Assembly: GCF_008831285.2 (NCBI RefSeq)
Contig: NC_045149.1
Location: forward strand, 11,312,417-11,376,416
Origin: Nymphaea colorata
Lineage: Eukaryota > Streptophyta > Magnoliopsida > Nymphaeales > Nymphaeaceae
DNA length: 64,000 bases
Direction: 5' to 3'
Shown: positions 13,214 through 22,361 of the stretch, piece after piece
How the letters are laid out: every line of letters starts with the position of its first letter
Numbering within the stretch: the stretch's first letter is position 1
The notes under the pieces: model-generated
The model's input: the letters and a program-made list of their open reading frames with translations, nothing else
Database searches by the model: none
Told to the model about the DNA's origin: nothing
Translations under genes and position numbers: made by a program

Positions 13214-13222
13214 AGCGTCTGG

Positions 13223-13600
13223 TAGAAAAGATAGGCCGCACAAGGAGCTACCCCTTACGTCAAATGTCGTAAGAGGACACTTTCATGTATGTATGCATGA
13301 ATGTATAAATTTATGTATGTATGTAAATATATATAATATAAAATATATAATTTATATATATGTGATATAATATAAATGTCCTTATTATGAGATGCAGTCA
13401 TGAGGAGTATAACATTTGGATTTCAGCCAACATACTTTATCTAGATGTTGTCAACCTCATCCTACAACTTGGCTAAGGAGGTTATGTACTTACTTTTTAC
13501 AGACTTTGCTATGATGAATGTTGTTCTTCCGGCAGATGGCATCACTAATCAGGAAAGAAGCTAATGAGAGAAGGCAAACCAGTGCAAGTACTATGATAAT
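13223..13600. other. Intergenic, AT-rich, no gene
   Basis: Low-complexity ATGTATG and ATATAA tracts around 13285-13375, then unique sequence without recognisable content. Confidence 0.6.
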
Positions 13601-13609
13601 GGTGATAAG

Positions 13610-14840
13610 CAGTGCTTTCAGCCTATCCTGAAAAATCCTCCAAACTGAAGTGAAAGGAGAAAATGCAATCTTCTTGAACCAATATGCCTCATCTCTCCGT
13701 TTATACTGCTACAATCCCGAAAAATCCTCCAAATTGAAGTGAAAGGAGAGCATGCAATCTTGTTGAACCACTATGCCTCATCCCTCAACTGGCATAGCCA
13801 TCAAAGATAGGCCGCTGAGGGCTTCAAATAATGGCTTAAACTGCCCACACCAGCCTCATAACATATATTACTTTTACATTGTTATTTGAAATATTTGATT
13901 GTGTATAAATGCCCCTAAAAGGAATTAGTGCTCCTCCAACCAAAATTTCTGTCGAGGCCGCTGGTTTTCAATAGTTCACACACTTTTAGCCGGGGTATTG
14001 GTTGCCTCCTTTGTTGGTGAGGGCGTCATATTATTGGAGAAGTTGGAGAAAATAGCCTCAACAAGGAGTCAAAGTAGAGGAGGTCACAGTGGCAAATCTG
14101 AATGGTGTTAAACTTGTGCAATTCTAGCAGAGTCATCTGTACAAGACGTCTGTACAACAATTGGATAATGATAAGGTTTTTGAATTTTTTTCAGTTGTTG
14201 TAGACATCTGTACAAGACGTCTGTACAACAATTAGATAATGATAAGGTTTTTGAATTTTTTTCAGTTGTTGTAGACATCTGTACAAGACTGTTGTTTATC
14301 TCTTGCAGGCTATTTGAGCCATCCTCTTTGTCGATATGCAAAGCAGTTAGCTATTGCCCATCATTTCCTTTACATAGCTGTAGGCGCGAGTTGCATTGAT
14401 GCAACTCGTAATAGGCAGTTGTGGAGACACAAAAAGTCTTTGGAGGTGGCACTTTTCACAGACTTTCATGCCTGAAGGGGCACTAATATATATAACATAA
14501 CAACTGTTCAAAGATATTTGTTTGAAAATAAAGAAACCATGAGAGGCCGGTGTGGGCTGATGTCCACCTCTAGCAACAGGTGAGATGCCCCAACAACAAA
14601 GGAGGCAAGCAACGCACTGTTGGAAGTGAGTGAGTGGGTGAAGGCCAAGCTGCTGCAAGCCTCAGTTGCTTGACTTCGATGGCTGAACCAGCTGAGGGAT
14701 GAGGCACAGTCGTTCTACATGGTTGTGAAGGCCCTCCTTTCACTTTCGTTTGAAGGATTTTTGGTACAGTTGTAGCATGCAGGATAAAGCATCATCTTGT
14801 TGGTCGATAGAGTTGCTTATCAGCATCAACATGTATATCC
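13610..14840. repeat. Imperfect inverted repeat 1 with internal tandem duplications
   Basis: The segment 13717-13800 (AAATCCTCCAAATTG.. to ..TGCCTCATCCCTCA) recurs in reverse complement at about 14680-14765. Similarity extends outward through ATACTGCTACAA versus CATGCTACAACT. A second block containing GCCTCCTTTGTTG (near 14006 on the left, 14600 on the right) is also inverted. A third, GCCCACACC(A/G)GCCT, near 13835 and 14550, is inverted but out of order, so the locus has been rearranged. The left arm is itself a tandem duplication of period 89 (units at 13631 and 13720). No gene product is recognised. It may be a fold-back transposon or an inverted duplication of gene fragments. Confidence 0.6.
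14134..14289. repeat. 71-bp tandem repeat, 2.2 copies
   Basis: Units start at 14134, 14205 and 14276 (partial). The two full copies differ by a single G/A change. Each unit begins with a near-palindromic CTGTACAAGACGTCTGTACA. It lies in the spacer of inverted repeat 1. Confidence 0.95.
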
Positions 14841-14964
14841 TGATCAGGTCACTTACATCATATGTCTCTACTGAAGACCACTGTCTCCATAGTGCCAAAG
14901 ATCATAGTGTTGATTTTGCTGAAGGAAAAAAAAGGATCGGATGTAAACAAAACATCTAGAGTTC

Positions 14965-15125
14965 AAGATTCCAGGCAAACTAACTTACTTTTATCAATCA
15001 TTGGTATGGAATGTCTAATTGCAGGTGTAGAATGATGCCAAAACAAATAAGAACCATCAATGAGGAATGGAGGAATGACCCGAGAAAGACCATACAAAAT
15101 TGGGAGTCATGGCCCCATCTTTCAC
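14965..15125. repeat. Diverged direct repeat, copy A (copy B at 20985-21150)
   Basis: Colinear similarity to 20985-21150 in the same orientation. Shared words include GGCAAACTA/AGCAAACTA, TTTTATCAA..ATTGGTA, TTGCAGG, AAGAAC(C)AT(C)AATGAGGA and AAAGACC. Both copies end at a similar point, after which the sequences differ. The function is unknown. It could be a fragment of a dispersed element or a segmental duplication. Confidence 0.5.
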
Positions 15126-15668
15126 TGGTATAGACGCTGCCACAAGTCTACACTGGCGAACCGTTCACCGGTATAAACTTTCCTACTGTACTTTACCAAT
15201 ACCGGATCACCGGTCTATAACCGTGAACTCTGCGGGACCTTTTCTTGCAGTCGATAGAGGGAGCAAAGGGACTGGTGGATGTTTTTTTTTTTATTTTGTC
15301 CTCACATTGCCCTTTCCTGGTTTTTGGAAACAAATTTTTTGATTTTAGAAGGCAGTAATGTATGTCAAACTAATCATGGTATCCAACCACTGCAAGCAGG
15401 AATGGAGCTAGAACCTTTTTAGGGGGAGCGAATAACATTTTCAAATTGTATAGGGGACTAATAGTATTTTCAAATTTTGTATAGATATCAAATACTATTT
15501 TTCAGAATTTTTACATATACGAAGTTAAAAATTTTTAAAACATAAACTTTTTTTTCTTTTCAACATGTGAAGGAGGGGGGGTGGGCTTCTTTCTCTCCCT
15601 CTCTATGCCCTTGTGTGTGAGCTAAGTTTCAGGGCTGCTTCCACCATGTCGTTTATTAATTGTGGGTA
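15126..15668. other. Intergenic; ACCGGTATA-type repeats
   Basis: 15120-15230 repeats CACTGG and ACCGGTATA words in both orientations, as in ends of plant DNA transposons, but boundaries and target duplication cannot be set. The remainder, to the duplication at 15669, is AT-rich with no gene. Confidence 0.35.
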
Positions 15669-15806
15669 GATAGTTTATGGCTTCTAGACCACTGTAGGCA
15701 TTTAATTGTTTTTGTAAAACAAGTTCTTTCCAAATTTGATAGTTTATGGCTTCTAGACCACTGTAGGCATTTAATTGTTTTTGTAAAACAAGTTCTTTCC
15801 AAATTT
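15669..15806. repeat. Perfect 69-bp tandem duplication
   Basis: 15669-15737 and 15738-15806 are identical over all 69 bases (starting GATAGTTTATGGCTTCTAGA). Perfect identity implies a recent duplication or recent conversion. Confidence 0.97.
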
Positions 15807-16561
15807 ATTATTCATAATTTTAACTTTTAACTTTACAAACTTAGGAACCATATATCACAGATAAACTGAAGGAAAGGTTTGTAAATTAAGTGCTACTTTC
15901 GCAATATGGAAAGAGTAGGCGATTAAATGGTGCTGGTCCTCTCTGCTATTAATTGAAAAAGTATTGCAACTTGTATTTAAACTATGACATCATATGATAG
16001 TGTGGTCCACTAAGGCTATTCCTACTGGCATTTTTTCTGATTCATATTGTTTTCTTTTATTTCTATATGGTTGACCTCCCTCTACAACTTCTAGTTCTCT
16101 TATGTTGATATCAAGGCATTAGTGTAGCTGTTTTCTTAGCAGTTTTTGGGAAAATTGGAATAGAGCCACAAGTATAAAGAATAGGTAAATATAAAATCAG
16201 AGGCAATTTAATTTCATGCAAGGGCATTGTTAAAGGAAAATTATAAGATGGTGACTGCTTTGCTTGATAACATATATGGAAATTGTTAGTTCCCAATATG
16301 CTATACCAAAAGGGCTTTCCTCTTCTTTCTTTGTTTGTTGGTGCTAATATTCGATTGATTTAGAAATTAATTAATCCTTTAAATTTCTAAAGAAGAAAAG
16401 TGTTGACAGAGAGAGAAACTCGTAGCTGCGTGCTTTTTGCTTGTACTATTAAAGGATGAGACACTCAAACTTGTGTGGCTCTCCTCTCTAAGAGTACCAT
16501 TCAACAAAGCCAGTCATCTCAATTGCTGCTTCTTGAGTAACCTAATATTCATCAATGACTT
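15807..16561. other. Intergenic, no gene recognised
   Basis: AT-rich sequence with short frames only. A - strand frame at 16111-16296 has no recognisable motif. Confidence 0.6.
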
Positions 16562-16564
16562 TAA

Positions 16565-17217
16565 GGGGGTGTTTGATGTCTTAGAATTTTGATCCTAGAA
16601 TCAAAATTCCAGAATCAAATTTCCACACTACTAGAATACTGATCTTTAATAGCATCCATCAAGTGTCACTGAAACTTGTTAGTGGGGAAAAATGTATGCC
16701 ACAAAAAATGCCACTGAAAGTAGGGACGGTGATTCCCATTAGTGGCATTATTTACATATGCCATAGATGTAGACCTTCTGTTGTGCACCAAACAGAGAAC
16801 GTTGGTTTTCAATGGTGCAGGGGCGTTTCTACGCCAATAAAGAGCCTATTTCTTGTAGTGCCACCTCAACTTGAAATTGGAATGAAAATTTCAATTTCAA
16901 TTTGCCTTTAAGTTATAGTATGGAATCTTGAATCTAGAATTAAAAATAACTTGTTTGATGGAAAGGAAATTAAAATTCTAAAATTAATGAATTAAGGCCT
17001 TCATTCCTTTTGCCCCAAGGAGGGATACAAAAATTCTAGAATTCTGGAATCATAATTCCACCCCCTAACATGGGATCATAATCCTAAAATTTTCATTCTA
17101 GAATGAGTCCATAATTTCAGAATCAAAATTCTTTGTTTGATAACATAGTTGCCATTTTAAAAGGATGAGAATAATGATTCTAGAATTTCATTGGTTCCAA
17201 GTGAATTAAACGCCCCA
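16565..17217. mobile_element. Tourist-like (PIF/Harbinger) MITE, interrupted by a CACTA mini-element
   Basis: Flanked by TAA (16562-16564 and 17218-17220), the 3-bp target expected for PIF/Harbinger. The left end reads GGGGGTGTTTGATG and the right end, reverse-complemented, TGGGGCGTTTAATT. Subterminal sequence on both sides is rich in GAATTCTAGAATC-type words, giving a fold-back structure. Removing the nested 235-bp CACTA element and its 3-bp duplication leaves about 415 bp. No transposase is encoded. Family assignment rests on target length and terminal wording. Confidence 0.7.
16626..16860. mobile_element. 235-bp non-autonomous CACTA (En/Spm) element
   Basis: Starts CACTACTAGAATA and ends TATTTCTTGTAGTG. 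The ends are imperfect inverted repeats with the diagnostic CACTA terminus. It is flanked by a perfect 3-bp target duplication CCA (16623-16625 and 16861-16863), the size made by CACTA transposases. It is too short to encode transposase, so it must have been moved in trans. It is nested inside the Tourist-like MITE 16565-17217. Confidence 0.88.
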
Positions 17218-17409
17218 TAAGGGACTCCCTAGTATCCCAATATAACACAATTTAGTTTTGAATCAATCACTTTGGCAGTAATTTGGCTTCCACAAGGACA
17301 TGCAGTGACTCATTTATATGTTCATGGCCAGGTTTGTCCCTATATTTCTTTTCCTTTACACGCCCTTTAACTAAGTCTCAACTTCTTATGTACACCTTCA
17401 AAGACTGCC

Positions 17410-19450
17410 TCCTTACAAGAGTCGACCAACAAAATTGTAATTGAAAATTTGTCCACATGAACATCCAAGCTCACAACTTTTTACAGAATAGGAGCAGTAG
17501 GAACCCTTGGTGCTCCATTGCCAACCCATTGAAGATGCTTGCAAGATGTACATCCTCTGAATGAAACCATTTTCCTCTTTCAGCATGCCTGGCGATCCTT
17601 ATAAATCCATTCTTGTACCATTTGGGAGTCAGCCTCCTGAACAAAAAGGGCGCCCATGATCCATTATTTCTTGGTTAATGGATGCCCAAGCCATATGCAC
17701 AAATTGTTTCTTGGATCATTAAATGATTACAAAGAAGCGGATGGCGTCATTGTGTTGAACAATGACGACTAAACTCCGAAAGAGGAGCACCAGAAGTAGT
17801 ATCAGGTGGGATTCTAACATTCTTGGCCATGGTGACCAGCTAATAATTACGGCCTCTCTCCATCTTCTTCCTCTTTTCCCTCAATGGGGATTTTGTCTTT
17901 CAGGATAATAGATAAGCAAAAAATGAGCAGAAAGCAGAAAATTAGAGACATTCAAAATGAGAACAACTGAAAACTCGAATCAGGAGTATCAGAAAAACCT
18001 AAACTTTTCGAGAGAACAATCAAACTCTCTCTTTCTCTCTCCCTGTAGCTTGCAGCCATTGTCCTCTACAACGGCTGCTGGTGGGCATGCTTTTCATGCT
18101 CTCCCTTCCACCATTTGGGTAAGGCAGTAGTTCACCTCCACCTCAAGCAGACAGGTACAATGACCGACAAACCTCTAGGGAACAAGAGCCATGAATAAAA
18201 GTAGACAAACCTGGAGCTGAGAACAACAATAATAGCCCAACAAAGAAAGCAGAAAAAGGCTGAGGGCCACGAACAGCAACAATAGTGGAAAGGATAAAAT
18301 GGTAGAAGCATGTGGTGACACAATGGAGGAGGCAAGCCAAAAATGGTAGCAATAACAACCAAAATCAGTATGAGCAGTAGGGCTAAAGCTAGAGAAGCAA
18401 TGACCAGAAACAGGAGACAGGAGCAGCATCGCATACGAACAAGGAAAGCGTCGCTAGCAGCAGAGATAGGGGGACCAAAATAGTAGAGGGCAGAGAAGCA
18501 GAGAAACAACATTGAGCGACAACACTAGTTAGTGAGGCAGCAAACGGGAGGTGCGCAGAGAACAATAGCTGCCGGTAAGATCACTAAGGTAGGAGAAAGG
18601 CACAAAGGAATAGAAGGGCTGTGAATCTGAAAGGCCACAAGAAAGGGGGGAGTTGAAGAAGGATACAACCATCTCCTACCCAAATGACACCCACTGGCAG
18701 CCATCGTATCGTAGAGAACAATGGCTGTTGGTGGCCAAGAGACAGAGAGAGAGACAACGAGAGGTTGACTGTCAACTCTAAAAATCTAGGTTTTTCTCAT
18801 ACTCCTGATTCGTGTGTTTGGTCATTATCTTTGTGAATCACTCCAATTATCTTCTTCATTCTCATCTTTTATCTATCTTTCATCCGTTCAAACAAGCGAA
18901 ACACCGAGTGTCCATCGACGGAAAAAAGGTAGAAGGCGGAGAGAGTCGGTAACAATTAGCTAGTTGCCATAGCTATGAGTGACAAAATCCCAAGTGGAAT
19001 CTACTTGTAGTACCTCCCCTTTTGGAGTTCAATCATCGCCGTTCAGAGAGTGGCAATGGGTGCATAAATGAGCTGTTAGCATAGAGAAACAAAGTAGGGC
19101 CATTTGTGCATGTTTTGCCTCTTTATAGTCATTTATTGAACCAAGAAACTGTTTGTGCACCAGGATTGCCATATTGTTAGGGTTTTATTAACCAAGAAAA
19201 GATGGATCACAGGAGCCTTTGCGATTCGGACGCTCACCCCCAAGTGTTACAACAATGCATTTGGAAGGATGGCCATGCATGCAGATAGAGGAAAATGGTT
19301 TCATTTAGAGGACGAACATCTTGCAAGCATCTTCAATGGGTTGGCATGGAGCACCTGCTCCCTACTACTCCTTTTATGACAAAAGTTCTAAGATGGATGT
19401 CCCTGTGAAGTGTATCCATTTCCAAGAATAAAAGTTCTCAAATCAACAAA
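17410..19450. repeat. Inverted repeat 2: about 700-bp arms around a 550-bp spacer
   Basis: The left arm, about 17410-18125, matches the reverse complement of the right arm, about 18675-19450, colinearly with small indels. A 29-bp block is perfect (17520-17548 versus 19317-19345). Other strong blocks are ATGAAACCATTTTCCTCT near 17560 (right near 19298), TTTCTTGGTTAAT near 17668 (right near 19195), and CGAATCAGGAGTAT near 17975 (right near 18808). The spacer 18126-18674 is purine-rich and encodes nothing recognisable. No transposase is seen. This is either a long-terminal-inverted-repeat (MULE-like) or fold-back element, or an inverted duplication of a host segment. Outer ends and target duplication could not be fixed. 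Confidence 0.75.
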
Positions 19451-21207
19451 TACATGCAATCACCCACATGTTGATTTATTATGTCCATGAAATCCAGTGT
19501 AGAAAGTGTTTTTGATGCCGGAAATGGATTTGGCCTCAATCGAAAATGCAAGAGTGAACTGACCTACTGAACTCGGTAAACAAGAATTTCAATTTCAAGA
19601 AAAAATAATGATTGAAAAAGAAAACAGAAACCAATGCAAAACGTACCAAAAAAATTAGGGACTCAAGACATTACAAACAACTTCTTCATACTATACAATG
19701 AGAAAAAGAGACCATTGTATTGTACAAGGAGGACTCGGTGGCTTGTAGTTTATATCCCAATCACAATCTTTATATGGTAACTATAGATTAAAAAAAATTA
19801 AAGTGCAACCATAGCAAATGAAGAAATTATTGGTACAAAAAAATGAAACTTTAAATGCCTTACTTTCTTAGCAGAAAAATTGCCTTCTATAAGTTAATTT
19901 ATTGTTATATTTTGTGCAAAAAAAAAAAAGCATTTGAGAAAAATGAGCAGCAAGTAGGAGGAGATAATTTCATTTCTATATTATAAATCTTCATTGCCTA
20001 TTGAAGAAATGAATAGGTGTTTTCTGCGATAAATGTTTTGATCCCACAAAATCAAGTTTTACCACCTATTTTTCCTGGCATTTCTTTCTAGACTCGTAAG
20101 GATTGGAATTAACGGCGGACGTCAGACCCAACATGGGACCTGCCCTACAATGGGCTAGGCTCGGGTCCACAATTTGGCCCATTGGTAGGGTTGAAAAGCA
20201 TCGGGGGCCCAATTTGTTAGGCTGCACTACACCCTACATAGGTTTTAAAGACACTCTTTGTGCCTGGCGCACGGATGACCATGCATTGGGACTGACCCAT
20301 TGTATAAAATGTTGCATGAAAATTCATATAACATGCTTCACAAGCTTTTCCTTTCCTGCATGGTCAAGGGCAAGCAGGTGAGTTGTTTGGTGAGCACAAA
20401 GCAAAGAGAAAGCAAGTGAGCCAAATGGTAAAAACTTGTCTTCCATGCTTCATTGCATTACTCCTTCTCCCCATATGTTGATGCTTCTTGCCGTTTGGAT
20501 TGTATTGAAAGAAAACATCTACAACGACAATTTCCTGTCTATCTCTCTGAGCATTTGCTCCCCTCTCTACTCTCCCTCCCTTCCTGCTAGTGATGATACT
20601 TTCCCTTTTTTGTCTGACAGCTGATGGATCTGCCCAATTTAACAAAATGTGACCAATCAATCTGCCCTTCTCGAGTGTGGCCCTTTGTCTGGACGAGCAA
20701 ATTCTAGATGGCCTCCATTGGGATTTGATGGGGACAAGACTTTAGAAGGGTGCTTACTATGGGTACTGCTATAATAATTTTGTTGTATTTGATTAAGAGA
20801 GGGGTGTGAGATTCGTTTTTTTCCAAAGTGGTCATGAGGTGAAAAGGCAAAAAAAGACATGAAAAAACAAAAGTATCGACTCAGATGATTACCCTTTTTA
20901 GCTCAGAGCATGACGCTTCTCTTTCCCTTTTGTGATCCTACATGTTTTGATAAACCTTGGATTTAACTAAGGATCTTTTGCACATCAAGCAAACTAGATT
21001 GTCTGAAAAAAAAAAAAAACATTTTTATCAAATATTGGTAGGGCACCTTCAGTTGCAGGCACTCTTGAAAGATATCAAACTAAGTAAGAACTATTAATGA
21101 GGATAAGAGGAAAGACCGCATAAAATTGAGTCTTGGCATCATCTTGCTAGGTGCCCAAAATGCATAGAGTCTCAAGCTCACAACCAGTTCGATTGTTACA
21201 CTTAAAG
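19451..21207. other. Intergenic; includes diverged direct repeat copy B (20985-21150)
   Basis: No gene recognised. 20985-21150 is the second copy of the direct repeat at 14965-15125. Poly(A) tracts occur at 19919 and 21007. Several short frames around 20100-20850 have no motif. Confidence 0.5.
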
Positions 21208-21424
21208 GGTGTTTGATGACATAGGAATGACTCATAATGGAACAGGTCTGTTCCATTTTCTTAAATTGCTATCAAATGCTGTTCGTTGAAGAGGATGGAC
21301 AACAGGGACAGTGGAATGTACTGACCATCCCATGCTCTCTTGTGGTTATCTTGGAGCTCCATGGAATAGAATGTAGAATCGACTACTCGGAACTTTCTCG
21401 AGTGTCATCTCCAAACAGCCCTGC
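21208..21424. mobile_element. Possible small MITE with GGGTGTTTGATG ends
   Basis: The left end AAGGGTGTTTGATGACA resembles the reverse complement of the right end (AGGGCTGTTTGGAGATGACA). The interior contains CGACTACTCGGAAC and GAACAGGTCTGTTCC fold-backs. No matching target duplication was found, so this is tentative. Confidence 0.3.
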
Positions 21425-21719
21425 TCGAAACTCATTTCCCTTTGTCTCTACTCTACAGCACTTCTATTTGCTCCTCCCTCTCCCCCTTCTCCCTCTACTC
21501 CCTTTCTCTTTTCCCCAGCCATCTCTACAAATCATCGCCTCCTCCATTCTAGTAGACAGACTTTGCGATCATCTCCATTGCCTCAAGGAACGTCATTCAT
21601 CTCCATTGTTGCTGTGAGGAGCTTCTAGGTGAGGTCTTCTTCCCATATCTCTCTCTTTCTCTTTTTGTCTCCTTCCATGCCTCCCTCTCATTGCCATCAA
21701 ATCTTTAGGGTTTTGCTAG

Positions 21720-22290
21720 CGTAAACAGTTATCACCGACTTTCTTGGAAGAGTCGAGAAAACTCAAGAGACTGTGGGCCTCCCTTTTAAAGGTGTTGCTT
21801 AAATGTAATGGTTAAAGAAAATAAAAAAAAAATATAGAATTCAGTGGATTCATCCACCACTGACTACTCCTCCCTATATATAAGAATGACTGGCCATTTT
21901 GTAAAGCATAAAAAAAAATCAAGTTGAGTGATCTTGTATGCTCACTTCGTGAGCTGTTTTCAAGTGTGTACTCAAGTGCAAGGGCATTAGATGCTTAGAT
22001 ATTAGTCCACTACGTATTGTTCAGGTGAGTTCTTATACCTCCTCATTTGTAGTTTCATTTTAACAAGCAATAGAAGTGTATTATTTAAAGTTTTCTTGGT
22101 GCATACTTTACATGGTTGCTTAGTTAAGTTCACTTTGTGAACTTTGTTGGCTTTGTTAACGAGTTTTTACTAAGTCAACTTTACTAAGTATATTGAGAAT
22201 TATTTTGGACATTGAGACTTTGTCGGTTTTTCTCCTTATAAATTTGGGTTTGGATCTAAACTATAACTAGGGCCCACATTTTCGCCTACA
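21720..22290 (+). repeat. 5' LTR of copia element 2
   Basis: 571 bp. It contains a TATATATAAG promoter-like box at 21875-21884 and ends CCTACA immediately before the primer-binding site. Confidence 0.9.
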
Positions 22291-22361
22291 ATTGGTATCG
22301 AAGCGAGGTTCAATCTAAGGGTCAATTTAGTAGTGTATTGGGCTAATTATATTCTGATATT

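Noticed and set aside
18132-18512. Overlapping - strand frames rich in Leu and Cys
   Set aside because: They fall in the purine-rich spacer of inverted repeat 2. Several frames are open at once and no domain is recognisable.
19155-19379. 74-codon frame containing KWFHLEDEHLASIFNGL
   Set aside because: It lies in the right arm of inverted repeat 2. The matching left arm does not keep the frame, so there is no evidence of coding.
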